DNA from: Ensifer adhaerens
Lineage (GTDB): Bacteria; Pseudomonadota; Alphaproteobacteria; Rhizobiales; Rhizobiaceae
Reading direction: 5' to 3'
Assembly (NCBI RefSeq): GCF_028993555.1
Contig: NZ_CP118611.1
Span: 372,001 to 436,000 of the forward strand
Length of the DNA: 64,000 nt
Shown: piece by piece, positions 27,557 through 38,586 of the stretch
Numbering within the stretch: position 1 is the first letter of the stretch
How the letters are laid out: every line of letters starts with the position of its first letter
The notes under the pieces: generated by a model
What the model was told of the DNA's origin: nothing
What the model saw: the letters and a program-made list of their open reading frames with translations, nothing else
Database searches by the model: none
Position numbers and translations under genes: made by a program

Positions 27557-28497
27557 TGATTTCAGAGCGTCGCCGCGCCTTTTCGAAGGCCGGGTACCTG
27601 CTAAAGCGAATGCTGCGATACCTGTCCTGGCCCTTGGTGTTCTTCTCTGGACTATTGGGGGCGCACCTTGCCTTCACGAGCGCCCGCCCGATGATCGCTT
27701 TCGCGACGGTCTATGCCGTCACGGTCTTCTTGCTCTTTCTTCTCGAGCGCTTCATCCCCTACGAGCGGCGCTGGCTGTTGTCGGATGGCGAGACGGTGAA
27801 CGACATCGGGCATACGCTGGCGACGAAGGGGTTGCTGCAACTGGCAGGCTTGATCGCCGCGCTCTTCCCCATGTACGCCGCCAACGTTTTGCAGCCGCTT
27901 GCGGCGCTGAAGTTCGGGCTGTGGCCTTCGGATTGGCCAATGGTGGTTCAGGTGGGGCTGGCAGTGGTGATAGCCGAACTGGGCCTCTACTGGGCGCATC
28001 GCATCGCCCATGAAAAACTGTTCTTCTGGCGGTTCCACGCCCTGCATCACAGTGTCGCCCGGCTCTGGGTCATCAACACCGGCCGCTTCCACGTCGCCGA
28101 TTCGCTCTTCAAGGTCGCGATGAGCCAGATCCCGCTCTATTTCCTCGGAGCGCCGCTCCACGTTTTCTGGTGGCTTGGGGCCGTCACGGCCTTCATGGGC
28201 ATCCTCACCCATTGCAATGTCGATATGCGCACCGGCATCTTCGATTTCGTCTTCAGCACGCCGCGTCTTCACCGCTGGCACCATTCGAAAGACCTGCGTG
28301 AAGGCAACATGAACTACGGCGAGAACGTCGTGATCTGGGATCTGATTTTCAGAACCTACTACAATCCCAACCGTCCATCCTCCACCGATATCGGCATCAA
28401 GGGACAGATCGCACGGGGATTTCTGAAGCAACTGGTTCAGCCCTTCACCAAGGAAGGCGTTCGCCAGATTCTCGGCCGCCCAAGCCGAGGCCCGTGA
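27553..28497 (+). CDS. sterol desaturase/fatty acid hydroxylase-family membrane enzyme
   Basis: About 314 residues with four or more membrane helices and the eight-histidine di-iron motif spread as HRIAH, FHALHHS and HRWHHS (C-terminal cytoplasmic part). Family members hydroxylate or desaturate lipids such as sterols, fatty acids, carotenoids or ornithine lipids using O2. GGAG at 27544-27547 serves ATG 27553, which overlaps the stop of the small secreted protein gene. The substrate is not predictable here; a membrane lipid is likely. Confidence 0.88.
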   Translation: MMISERRRAFSKAGYLLKRMLRYLSWPLVFFSGLLGAHLAFTSARPMIAFATVYAVTVFLLFLLERFIPYERRWLLSDGETVNDIGHTLATKGLLQLAGLIAALFPMYAANVLQPLAALKFGLWPSDWPMVVQVGLAVVIAELGLYWAHRIAHEKLFFWRFHALHHSVARLWVINTGRFHVADSLFKVAMSQIPLYFLGAPLHVFWWLGAVTAFMGILTHCNVDMRTGIFDFVFSTPRLHRWHHSKDLREGNMNYGENVVIWDLIFRTYYNPNRPSSTDIGIKGQIARGFLKQLVQPFTKEGVRQILGRPSRGP

Positions 28498-28504
28498 TGG
28501 CGGG

Positions 28505-28540
28505 GATGCCGTACCCGATCGTCCGACCGGGTACGGCATC
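28505..28540. terminator. bidirectional terminator hairpin between convergent genes
   Basis: GATGCCGTACCCG (28505-28517) pairs perfectly with CGGGTACGGCATC (28528-28540) around a 10-base loop. It lies between the stop of the desaturase-type gene and that of the NCS1 permease. There is no long T run, so it may be a stem-stabilised 3' end rather than a classical terminator. Confidence 0.75.
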
Positions 28541-28546
28541 GGCCAA

Positions 28547-29995
28547 CTAGGAGGCAAAAGCCGGCTTGCGTGCGCCGATCCTCAAGACGTAGTAAATCGC
28601 CCCACCGATCGCGACACCGAAGAACCAGCCATAGGTTCCCCACCAGGCCGGCAGGATGTTGGTAAATGTCGGCAGGATTGATGAGAACAGCGCCCCGATC
28701 GCAAAGGCGACGAAGGCGCTGCCGTGCCAGCCCCCCTGGAAGCGGAATTCGCCATCTTCGTGGTAAAGTGCCTCGACGTCGAGCTGGCCCCTGCGGATCA
28801 GATAGTAATCGACCATCATCACCCCGAAGATCGGGCCCATCGTCGAGCCGATGAAGTTGACGAAATGCGCGGCTCCCGTTTCCCACGGCGCAAACGGATA
28901 GAGGATGAGCGCAATCAGCGCCGCGATATAGCCACCCCGCTTGAAGTTGATCTGCCGCGGGAAGACGTTGGCGAAGTCGAAGGCCGGTGAGACGAAGTTT
29001 GCCACGACGTTGATGCCGAGGGTCGCCACCGCAAAGGTGAGTGCAGCAAGCAGCGCCAGGAACCAGCTGTCGAACTTTGCGGAAATCTGGTCAGGGTGGA
29101 GAAGCACCTCGCCGTAAACGGCAAAGGCCGCCGTCGTCGTCACGCCCGCCACCAGGCAGAAGGCGAGCAGGTTGATCGGCAGACCCCAGAGATTGCCCTT
29201 GCGCAGCGTTTTTACATCCGTCGCATAGCGCGAGAAGTCGCAGAAGTTCAGGTAGAGCGCAGCGAAATAGGTGATCCAGGTGGCGGCGACGGCCGCAAGC
29301 GCCGGGAAGGTGCCGGGTTCCCACGGAACGCCCGCGTCCTTGGTCTTTTCAATGAGCACCTCGCGCGGGATTTCCGAGCCGAAGGAGAAGGTCCCCGATT
29401 TGACGATGAGATAGACGGCAAGGATCAGCATCATGATCCAGACTGCAGGACCCGCCCAATCCTGGAACTTGCGCACCGTCTCCATGCCGCGCTGGATGAT
29501 CAGCAGTTGCAGCGACCAGACGACGACATAGCAGATGACCTCGAGCGTCGAATGCCCGAGCATGTGACTGTTCTGGTGAAACGCCAGCATGCTTTCGTTG
29601 CGAATGAGTAGGGCGACGATCGCGCCGGACGCAGCGGCGGTCTGCGCGCCGTACCAGAAGCAGGCGACGACTGCGCGTACGAGTGCCGGCACGTTGGCGC
29701 CGAAGGTGCCGAAGGAGGCGCGCGCGAGCACCGGGAAGGGCACGCCGGTGCGCACACCCGCATTGCCGACGAGGCTCATCAGGAAGAAGATCACCAGCGA
29801 GCCGATGCCGATCGCGATGACGAAGTTCACGAAGCTGCCGCAGAGCAGGAAAAGGCTGGCGGCGAGGTAATAGCCCCACAGGCTATGCACGTCGGATGTC
29901 CACACATTGAAGATGCTGAAAGCGCCCCACCGGCGCTCCTCGGCCGGTGCCAGATCCTCGTTGTACAACGAGGGCGACGGATCGCGTACTGCCAT
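28547..29995 (-). CDS. NCS1-family nucleobase/allantoin-type permease
   Basis: 482 residues with about 12 membrane helices. The N-terminal SLYNEDLAPAEERRWGAFSIFNVWTSDVHSLWGYYLA is the hallmark of NCS1 (PucI/Fur-type) proton or sodium symporters for uracil, allantoin, hydantoin, thiamine or related compounds. GNAGVRTGVPFPVLARASFG is the conserved loop after the third helix. No catabolic gene for such a substrate is adjacent, so the cargo is open. AGGAGGA lies shortly upstream on the minus strand. Confidence 0.9.
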   Translation of the reverse strand: MAVRDPSPSLYNEDLAPAEERRWGAFSIFNVWTSDVHSLWGYYLAASLFLLCGSFVNFVIAIGIGSLVIFFLMSLVGNAGVRTGVPFPVLARASFGTFGANVPALVRAVVACFWYGAQTAAASGAIVALLIRNESMLAFHQNSHMLGHSTLEVICYVVVWSLQLLIIQRGMETVRKFQDWAGPAVWIMMLILAVYLIVKSGTFSFGSEIPREVLIEKTKDAGVPWEPGTFPALAAVAATWITYFAALYLNFCDFSRYATDVKTLRKGNLWGLPINLLAFCLVAGVTTTAAFAVYGEVLLHPDQISAKFDSWFLALLAALTFAVATLGINVVANFVSPAFDFANVFPRQINFKRGGYIAALIALILYPFAPWETGAAHFVNFIGSTMGPIFGVMMVDYYLIRRGQLDVEALYHEDGEFRFQGGWHGSAFVAFAIGALFSSILPTFTNILPAWWGTYGWFFGVAIGGAIYYVLRIGARKPAFAS

Positions 29996-30184
29996 GTCTT
30001 CCTCCGTATATCCTCCGGATCCCCCTCGGACCCGAGCCTTGATTCTGCTCCCATTTTGAGTCGTGGCAAAAGTCTTTCTGGCTCGGCGGGTGGCGTTTTT
30101 CGCCTTGACGCAGAAATGGGAATGCGTTGGGTTCCAGCGTCGCTTTCCCCGTTTGTCGCGGACCGTTGCCGCCTGGAGTTTTCG

Positions 30185-30643
30185 ATGAAGATCAATACCG
30201 GCGCCGTGGTCGAGGTGCCCGTTTCGTCAGGTCTGGCTTACGCTCAATGCACACATACGAAGAAGCCCTACGGCCCGCTTCTGAGGGTTTTTCCCGGCAT
30301 ATTTGCCGTTAGACCCCAGGACCTGTCGGCAGTGGTGGCCCAGGCGCCGCTATTCTCCTGCTTTTTTCCATTGGGGGCGGCCGTCAGGCAACGACGCGTT
30401 GCTATTGCAGAGGATCAACCCGTCGCCGAGGCGCTTCGGCAGTTTCCGTTATTTCGCGCGGGTGCGACGGATCCGGCCACCGGCAAGATTGGCATCTGGT
30501 GGTTATGGGACGGCGAAAACGAGACCCGGGTTGGCAGGCTTACACCGGAGCAACGAAAACTCGATATCCGCGGTGTCTGGAACGACACGCTCTTGGCGAT
30601 CCGCATCGAACAGCAGTGGAGGCCGGAGTCCGACCCATGTTGA
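30185..30643 (+). CDS. hypothetical protein, possibly Imm26-like
   Basis: 152 residues from ATG 30185. The opening MKINTGAVVEVPVSSGLAYAQCTHTKKPYGPLLRVF is a small beta-rich start of the kind seen in immunity-type Imm26 proteins, followed by a Trp-rich middle (IGIWWLWDGE). No signal or membrane segment. Its last seven bases overlap the next gene, so the two are an operon. If it is an immunity protein, no toxin gene is next to it. I do not assign a function. Confidence 0.6.
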   Translation: MKINTGAVVEVPVSSGLAYAQCTHTKKPYGPLLRVFPGIFAVRPQDLSAVVAQAPLFSCFFPLGAAVRQRRVAIAEDQPVAEALRQFPLFRAGATDPATGKIGIWWLWDGENETRVGRLTPEQRKLDIRGVWNDTLLAIRIEQQWRPESDPC

Positions 30644-30994
30644 TCGCAGAGCTGAGCGCGCTCGAACGGTCGCGCCTCGTGGAGATCGTCGAGGCGGCGA
30701 AAGCCGCAGATTGGGAGAGGTTTGCAAGTCTGACCGCTCGGCCTTTCGCGAGCGCCGAAGCGATGCAGGAGCAATTCTGGGACGCTTCACGGATACTGCG
30801 TGTTGTCCGTGATGAGCCGACAGTGGAGGTAGTTCTCAAGCACCATGAGGATGGAAGTCGGCTGATCTTCGCAAAGGTGGTTTTTCAGCGATCCGGCGGA
30901 ACTGCCGATCGTTCTGACGCTTCACAGCATCTCGGCAGAACCGGACAGCGCCATCAGCATCTGGACATTCTACCAGGACGTGGACTTCGGCTAG
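30637..30994 (+). pseudogene. hypothetical gene with single-base frameshift
   Basis: Starts at ATG 30637 with GGAG eight bases upstream and reads well (MLIAELSALERSRLVEIVEAAKAADWERF) to a run of five T at 30881-30885. There the frame slips: continuing with one T fewer gives FSDPAELPIVLTLHSISAEP and later AISIWTFYQDVDFG with a stop at 30992-30994, a clearly protein-like end of about 118 residues total. In the frame as written the protein turns into unrelated sequence that runs through the pobR end. It is either a true inactivating mutation, a phase-variable slip or a base-call error. The function is unknown; it is coupled to the gene before it. Confidence 0.65.
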
Positions 30995-31025
30995 GCGCGG
31001 ACCCGCCCGGCAAGGAGCCTGACGC

Positions 31026-33197
<2,172 letters not shown>

Positions 33198-33212
33198 CCC
33201 TTCGCCGCGCGA

Positions 33213-33734
33213 TCAGTTCCACTCGTTCCTGAGCAGGCCGTAGATCGCCGTGTCCCATCTGACGTCACCGACCTTGGCTGACGACCGGCGCACGCCTTCC
33301 TCGCGAAATCCGAGGCTGCGGTAGGTGCGGATCGCCGCCTCGTTGAAGGTGTAGACATTGAGCTCGAGCCGCGCGAAGGCGGGGTTGGTGAAGAAGCGCT
33401 TGGTCACCTCGCGAAGGAATGGCGCGGCAAGGCCTCGGCCGCGCATTTGCGGGTTGATGGCAACCCGGCTGAGGCGGCCGACGCCATTCGGCCAGTCGAG
33501 CGCCACCTGCGCATGACCAGCCAGCTTGCCGTCGACCAGGCCGGCAAACATTGAGCGTTCAGGCGCGACGGCCTTGGTTCCCGCGAGCATGGCCTGGATC
33601 TGCGCGGCCTCCAGTGGAAACGAGAGGCCGGGGCCGCCCCATTGCACCAGGGCTTCGAGGGTCGAAAACCAGTCGAGCATTTCGGGAATGTGCGTTTCGG
33701 AAAAAGCTTCAACGAGAAGGGGAGCGGTCGGCAT
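33213..33734 (-). CDS. GNAT-family N-acetyltransferase
   Basis: 173 residues from the ATG complementary to 33732-33734. Motif A for acetyl-CoA is RVAINPQMRGRGLAAPFL and motif B is LNVYTFNEAAIRTYRSLGFREEG. It lies between pobA (convergent) and pcaQ, with no link to aromatic breakdown. It could acetylate ribosomal protein or a small amine; the substrate is unknown. A longer upstream frame exists but has no better start. Confidence 0.85.
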   Translation of the reverse strand: MPTAPLLVEAFSETHIPEMLDWFSTLEALVQWGGPGLSFPLEAAQIQAMLAGTKAVAPERSMFAGLVDGKLAGHAQVALDWPNGVGRLSRVAINPQMRGRGLAAPFLREVTKRFFTNPAFARLELNVYTFNEAAIRTYRSLGFREEGVRRSSAKVGDVRWDTAIYGLLRNEWN

Positions 33735-33812
33735 GGGTTCACCAGTCTGTCGGATCCGCAATCTCGATCCCCGGCCCGGGCTTGTAAAGCCGCGAATTCC
33801 CGGCATGCCCGC

Positions 33813-34739
33813 TCAGAGTTTGGTGGCGACGCTGGTCGCGGCCTCGCGAATGGTCTGCATCAGGATCGAGAGCGCCAGTGACGGTACCGCATCGGCACGC
33901 ATGGTAAGGCCGACAGGTCCCTTCGTCTCGCTGGTGTCGATGGGCAGGATCGCGATCGTTCCATCGTCGACGTCGCTGGCGACGACGCCGGCGGAGATGA
34001 TCCAGATCGCGTCGCTCGCCCGCACGAAGGCGCGGCCGAAGGCGTCGGACACGGTCTCGATCTGGTTCGGCAGGCTGGCGATACCATTGGTGATGAGGAA
34101 GCGCTCGACGAAGGGGCGGATGATCGAGGCGCGTGTCGGCATCAGTACCGGAAAATCCGCTAGGCGAGCGAAGGTGGAATGCGCGCCTGAGAGCAGCGGA
34201 TGCCCGGCCCGAACGGCAAAGACCACCTGCTCCGAATAGAGATGCTCGAATGAGAATCCGGCCATCTTTTCCGGTGCCGCAAGCCGCCCGACGACCAGAT
34301 CGAGGTCGCCGACGCGCAACTGTTCCAGAAGGACCGCGTTTTCGCCTGTGACGATCTTGATGCGCGCGCCGGTATCCTCTTTGAGGAAGAGCGTCATGGC
34401 GTGCGGCATGATCCGCGTCGAGACCGTTGGCAGCGCTCCGACCCTGACCGGTACACCGTCGCCAGTGCGCTCCTGCGATACGGAATCAAGCCCTTGCCGC
34501 AGCGCCGTCAGCGCCGCACCGGCGTGGCGCAGGAACACCTCGCCGTAACGTGTTATCTTGATGCCGCGCCCGTCGCGTTCGAAAACCGCGACACCAAGCA
34601 CCTCTTCGAGCTCGCGGATCGTCTTGGTTACGGCCGGCTGACTGACATGCAGCAGCTCCGCCGCCTTCATCACGCTCTTCTGCCGGGAGACCTCGACAAA
34701 TGTCTGCAGATGGCGAAACTTGACTCGGGCGTCAATCAT
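33813..34739 (-). CDS. pcaQ: LysR-family activator of the protocatechuate operon
   Basis: 308 residues. The DNA-binding head MIDARVKFRHLQTFVEVSRQKSVMKAAELLHVSQPAVTKTIRELEE is the characteristic PcaQ N-terminus. Family knowledge: PcaQ activates pcaDCHGB with beta-carboxymuconate-lactone as co-inducer. In-frame alternatives further upstream (ATG complementary to 34746-34748, TTG at 34757) would run across the apparent PcaQ box, which favours 34739. It is divergent from pcaD. Confidence 0.93.
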   Translation of the reverse strand: MIDARVKFRHLQTFVEVSRQKSVMKAAELLHVSQPAVTKTIRELEEVLGVAVFERDGRGIKITRYGEVFLRHAGAALTALRQGLDSVSQERTGDGVPVRVGALPTVSTRIMPHAMTLFLKEDTGARIKIVTGENAVLLEQLRVGDLDLVVGRLAAPEKMAGFSFEHLYSEQVVFAVRAGHPLLSGAHSTFARLADFPVLMPTRASIIRPFVERFLITNGIASLPNQIETVSDAFGRAFVRASDAIWIISAGVVASDVDDGTIAILPIDTSETKGPVGLTMRADAVPSLALSILMQTIREAATSVATKL

Positions 34740-34746
34740 GGAATTC

Positions 34747-34762
34747 ATAACCCTCAAGTTAA
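34747..34762. promoter_or_regulatory. candidate PcaQ box
   Basis: ATAACC (34747-34752), four bases, then AGTTAA (34757-34762) fit the ATAACC-N4-GGTTAA motif that I recall for the rhizobial PcaQ regulator, with one mismatch. The site is between pcaQ and pcaD, about 70 bases before pcaD, as expected for a LysR recognition site. Confidence 0.6.
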
Positions 34763-34832
34763 TGAAATGCCATGAAATATCATTTTACCTAACCAGATTA
34801 AATATCCAATTTGGTTTCGGAGGAGAGAGCCC

Positions 34833-35645
34833 GTGCAGTTTGCCCGCATCAACGACATCACGATCCACTATCAGGTGATCGGCGCGACCGGCGATCGGCC
34901 GGTGCTGGTTTTTGCCAATTCGCTCGGCACGGATTTTCGCATCTGGCGCGACGTCATCGTTCGGCTCGCCGGTGATTATGCCATCGTCCTCTATGATAAA
35001 CGCGGCCATGGCCTCTCCGATATCGGGCCGACGCCCTATGCGATCGAGGATCACGCCAACGACCTCGCCGGCCTGCTCGACATGCTTTCGGTCCGACAGG
35101 CGATCATCTGCGGCCTCTCGGTCGGAGGCCTGATCGCGCAGTCGCTCTACCAGCGCCGACCCGATCTCGTGCGTGCGTTGGTTCTTTGCGATACGGCCCA
35201 TAAGATCGGCACCGCCGAGATGTGGGCGGCACGCATCGCTGCCATCGAGGAACATGGTATCGAGGGGATCGCCGACGGCGTGCTCGAGCGCTGGTTCACG
35301 CCCGCCTTCCGCCGGCCGGAAAACACCGCTTACGCCGGCTATCGCAACATGCTGGTGCGCCAGCCGGTGACCGGATACCTCGCCACCTGCGGCGCCATTC
35401 GCGATGCCGACTATACCGAGGCCGCCGCCCGCATTGCGGTGCCGACACTCTGCGTTGTCGGCGACCAGGATGGCTCGACGCCGCCGGATGTGGTGCTTGC
35501 GACCGCCCGTCTCATTCCCGGTGCCCGCTACGAAGTCATCCGCGACGCTGGCCACATTCCCTGCGTCGAAAACCCGGAGGCTTTGACCGCGGTGCTTCGC
35601 GCCTTCTTTGAAATCGCAATGCATGGAGACAAGACCCATGAGTGA
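34833..35645 (+). CDS. pcaD: 3-oxoadipate enol-lactonase
   Basis: Alpha/beta hydrolase of 270 residues that opens beta-ketoadipate enol-lactone. The nucleophile elbow is GLSVGG (Ser about 92), the oxyanion region FANSLGTDFRIW and the acid/His come in VVGDQDGST and DAGHIPCVENP. The start is GTG with GGAGGAGAG upstream. It is the first gene of pcaDCHGB and overlaps pcaC by eight bases. Confidence 0.94.
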   Translation: MQFARINDITIHYQVIGATGDRPVLVFANSLGTDFRIWRDVIVRLAGDYAIVLYDKRGHGLSDIGPTPYAIEDHANDLAGLLDMLSVRQAIICGLSVGGLIAQSLYQRRPDLVRALVLCDTAHKIGTAEMWAARIAAIEEHGIEGIADGVLERWFTPAFRRPENTAYAGYRNMLVRQPVTGYLATCGAIRDADYTEAAARIAVPTLCVVGDQDGSTPPDVVLATARLIPGARYEVIRDAGHIPCVENPEALTAVLRAFFEIAMHGDKTHE

Positions 35646-36042
35646 CGCTTCTGCGCCCTCCGACCGCTATCGCCAGGGCATGGCCACGCGCAGGGCCGTG
35701 CTCGGCGACAATCACGTGGATCGGACGCAGTCGACATCCACCGATTTCGATCGCCCCTTTCAGGAACTGATCACCGAAGCGGCCTGGGGTCATGTCTGGT
35801 CGCGGCCGACCTGGACGAAGCGTGAGCGCTCGATCGTGACGATCGCGCTGCTTGCAGCCCTCGGTCAGGACGATGAGGTGGCCATGCATGTGCGCGCCAC
35901 GACCAACACCGGCGCAAGCCGCGAGGATATCTGTGAGGCGCTGCTGCATGTGGCGATCTATGCCGGCGTGCCAGCGGCCAATCACGCGATCAAGATTGCC
36001 AAGCAGGTGTTTGCCGAGATCGATGCCGGCAAGGCGGCCTGA
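35638..36042 (+). CDS. pcaC: 4-carboxymuconolactone decarboxylase
   Basis: 134 residues of the CMD/AhpD-like family. It decarboxylates gamma-carboxymuconolactone to the enol-lactone used by PcaD. Conserved positions are WGHVWSRPTW, ALGQDDEVAMHVRAT and HVAIYAGVPAANHAIKIA. As is usual for PcaC it lacks the Cys pair of AhpD. Start is ATG 35638, overlapping the pcaD stop; nine bases separate it from pcaH. Confidence 0.94.
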   Translation: MSDASAPSDRYRQGMATRRAVLGDNHVDRTQSTSTDFDRPFQELITEAAWGHVWSRPTWTKRERSIVTIALLAALGQDDEVAMHVRATTNTGASREDICEALLHVAIYAGVPAANHAIKIAKQVFAEIDAGKAA

Positions 36043-36051
36043 CGGGAGAAA

Positions 36052-36804
36052 ATGATGTCCGACAGAACGAACGGAAAGCCGGAGACCGGCGCCTTTTTCC
36101 CGCGCGACCGGCAATGGCATGCGCCGGCGCTGACGCCGGGCTACAAGACCTCGGTGCTGCGTTCGCCGCAGAAGGCACTGCTGTCACTTGACGGCACGAT
36201 CTCGGAAATCACAGGCCCTGTTTTCGGTCATTCTGTCATCGGCGAACTCGACAACGATCTGATCCACAATTTTGCCAGGGCAGGCGAGAGCGCCATCGGG
36301 GAGCGCATCATCGTGCATGGGCGTGTGCTCGACGAGCGTGGTCGCGCGGTGCCGGGGGCGCTGCTCGAATTCTGGCAGGCCAACGCCGGCGGCCGCTATC
36401 GTCACAAGAAGGAAAGTTACCTCGCGCCGCTCGATCCGAACTTCGGTGGCTGCGGCCGCACGATCACCGACGAGGAAGGAGCCTATGCCTTCCGGACCAT
36501 CAAGCCGGGCCCCTATCCCTGGCCAAACGGTGTCAACGACTGGCGGCCGGCGCATATCCATTTCTCGGTTTTCGGTCACGGCTTTGCGCAGCGGCTGATC
36601 ACCCAGATGTATTTCGAGGGCGATCCGATGATCTGGAAGTGTCCAATCGTCAATACGATCCCCGATCGCCAGGCGGTCGAACAGCTGATCGCGCCGCTCG
36701 ACTGGGCAAACACGATCCCCTTCGACGCGCGCGCCTACAAGTTCGACATCGTGCTGCGTGGTCGCCGCTCGACCCTGTTCGAGAACCGGCTGGAGGGCAA
36801 CTGA
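36052..36804 (+). CDS. pcaH: protocatechuate 3,4-dioxygenase beta subunit
   Basis: 250 residues, with the four Fe(III) ligands in the usual order: Tyr in [19 protein letters not shown] (two tyrosines), His pair in WRPAHIHFS. The beta subunit carries the active-site iron; ring cleavage of protocatechuate between the hydroxyls gives beta-carboxymuconate. GGGAGA precedes the ATG. The TGA stop shares a base with the pcaG start (TGATG), so the subunits are made in step. Confidence 0.95.
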   Translation: MMSDRTNGKPETGAFFPRDRQWHAPALTPGYKTSVLRSPQKALLSLDGTISEITGPVFGHSVIGELDNDLIHNFARAGESAIGERIIVHGRVLDERGRAVPGALLEFWQANAGGRYRHKKESYLAPLDPNFGGCGRTITDEEGAYAFRTIKPGPYPWPNGVNDWRPAHIHFSVFGHGFAQRLITQMYFEGDPMIWKCPIVNTIPDRQAVEQLIAPLDWANTIPFDARAYKFDIVLRGRRSTLFENRLEGN

Positions 36805-37418
36805 TGGTGCAGCCGCTGAACTACCTCAAGGAGACGCCGTCGCAGACGGCCGGCCCTTACGTGCACATCGGCCTGACACCGAATTTCTGCGGGATCGGCG
36901 GCGTCTACGAGACCGATCTCGGATCGCGCATGGTGAACGAGCAGACGAAAGGGCAGCGCATTACCGTTACCGGTCGCGTGATCGACGGCGCCGGCGCACC
37001 GCTGAAGGACGCGCTCGTCGAGATCTGGCAGGCGGATGCTGCCGGTCTCTACAATTCCCCGACCGAGATCCGCGGTTCGGCCGACCCTAACTTCTCCGGT
37101 TGGGGGCGCTGTGCGACCGGTGCCGAGGATGGCGTCTTCACTTTCGAAACGGTGAAGCCGGGCCCTGTCCCGTACAGCCGCGACCGGCAGATGGCGCCGC
37201 ATATCAGCTTCTGGATCGTGGCGCGCGGCATCAACGTCGGTCTGCAGACGCGCATGTATTTTCCGGACGAGGCGGAAGCCAACGCCGCCGATCCGCTGCT
37301 TGCGCGGATTGAACATCGTCATCGCGTCGCAACGCTTGTCGCGACGGGAGTGGCGCCTAATTATGTTTTTGACATTCACCTGCAGGGTGAGAAGGAAACG
37401 GTCTTCCTCGACATCTGA
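36804..37418 (+). CDS. pcaG: protocatechuate 3,4-dioxygenase alpha subunit
   Basis: 204 residues, homologous to PcaH but without the complete iron site: the region equivalent to the His pair reads MAPHISFWIVARG. Typical alpha-subunit start LKETPSQTAGPYVHIGLTPNF. It forms the alpha-beta protomer with PcaH. The frame is open upstream within pcaH, but the coupled ATG 36804 is the clear start. Confidence 0.95.
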   Translation: MVQPLNYLKETPSQTAGPYVHIGLTPNFCGIGGVYETDLGSRMVNEQTKGQRITVTGRVIDGAGAPLKDALVEIWQADAAGLYNSPTEIRGSADPNFSGWGRCATGAEDGVFTFETVKPGPVPYSRDRQMAPHISFWIVARGINVGLQTRMYFPDEAEANAADPLLARIEHRHRVATLVATGVAPNYVFDIHLQGEKETVFLDI

Positions 37419-37438
37419 ACAGGAATGTCACGCCTGGA

Positions 37439-37465
37439 CATGGGGGCGATCATTGATGCCCCATG
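37439..37465 (+). other. hairpin between pcaG and pcaB
   Basis: CATGGGG(G)C (37439-37447) can pair with GCCCCATG (37458-37465) with one bulged G. It lies in the only gap of any size (89 bases) in pcaDCHGB and may mark a processing or attenuation point before pcaB. Confidence 0.45.
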
Positions 37466-37507
37466 CAGCAGGTGGCATTTCGTTCGGCAAGAAGACACGG
37501 GGGAACC

Positions 37508-38563
37508 ATGACCTATTCCGCCTTCGACCATCCTTATCTCTCCGGGCTCCTGGGTGATGAGGCGGTTGCCGCCGAGTTTTCGGCCTCCGCCGATATCCAT
37601 GCGATGCTCGCCTTCGAGGCGGCGCTTGCACGGGCGGAAGCCGTGCACGGCATCATCCCGGCGAGCGCTGCCGATCGGATCACCGAGGCCTGTCGGGCCT
37701 TTTCGCCCGATGTCATAGCGCTGAAGCGCGCCATGTCTGTGGACGGGGTCGTCGTGCCGGAACTCGTCCGGCAATTGCGCGCGGCTGTCGGCAGCGAGGT
37801 TGCTGAATATGTGCACTATGGCGCCACCAGCCAGGACGTGATCGACACCAGCCTGATGCTCAGGATGAAGGCGGTCGCCGAGCTCTTCGCCGTCCGTCTC
37901 GGCAATGTCGTCTCGGTGCTGGAAGAATGCGACAGCGAATGGGGCGATCGCACGCTGATGGGGCGGACCCGGATGCAGGCGGCAATCCCGATCACCGTAT
38001 CCGACCGGCTGCGCAGTTGGATCGAGCCGTTGCTCGACCACAAGGACCGTCTCGAGGCGATGGACCGCGATCTCTTTGCCCTTCAGTTCGGAGGTGCTGC
38101 CGGGACGCTCGAAAAACTTGACGATCGCGCCGATGACGTGCGTGCCACGCTCGCCGAAGAACTGGGGCTTGCCGATTTTCCGCAATGGCACAGCCAGCGC
38201 TCTGAGGTGGCGGATTTTGCCAATGCACTTTCGCTGGTAACCGGCAGCCTCGGCAAATTTGGTCAGGATGTCGCGCTGATGGCGCAGCAGGGTGACGAGA
38301 TCGATCTTGCCGGTGGCGGTGGCTCCTCGGCGATGGCGCACAAGCAAAACCCTGTAGCGGCAGAGGTTCTGGTGTCCTTGGCGCGGTTCAACGCCACCCA
38401 GCTCTCCGGCATGCACCAGGCGCTGATACACGAGCAGGAGCGGTCTGGTGCCGCCTGGACGCTCGAATGGCTGATCATGCCGCAGATGGCCGGTGCGACA
38501 GCGGCCGCACTTCGCCTGGCGGCCGAGCTTGCGAGCAATATACGCCGGCTTGGTCGTGACTGA
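37508..38563 (+). CDS. pcaB: 3-carboxy-cis,cis-muconate cycloisomerase
   Basis: 351 residues of the fumarase/aspartase superfamily. The signature loop with the catalytic Ser is GGGGSSAMAHKQNPVAAE, and the substrate region YVHYGATSQDVIDTSLML is intact. It cyclises beta-carboxymuconate to gamma-carboxymuconolactone, between PcaHG and PcaC. GGGGGA precedes ATG 37508. It is shorter than gammaproteobacterial PcaB of about 450 residues, as is usual in rhizobia. Confidence 0.94.
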   Translation: MTYSAFDHPYLSGLLGDEAVAAEFSASADIHAMLAFEAALARAEAVHGIIPASAADRITEACRAFSPDVIALKRAMSVDGVVVPELVRQLRAAVGSEVAEYVHYGATSQDVIDTSLMLRMKAVAELFAVRLGNVVSVLEECDSEWGDRTLMGRTRMQAAIPITVSDRLRSWIEPLLDHKDRLEAMDRDLFALQFGGAAGTLEKLDDRADDVRATLAEELGLADFPQWHSQRSEVADFANALSLVTGSLGKFGQDVALMAQQGDEIDLAGGGGSSAMAHKQNPVAAEVLVSLARFNATQLSGMHQALIHEQERSGAAWTLEWLIMPQMAGATAAALRLAAELASNIRRLGRD

Positions 38564-38586
38564 GCCCGCGGCGGTCGCCCGGCACT

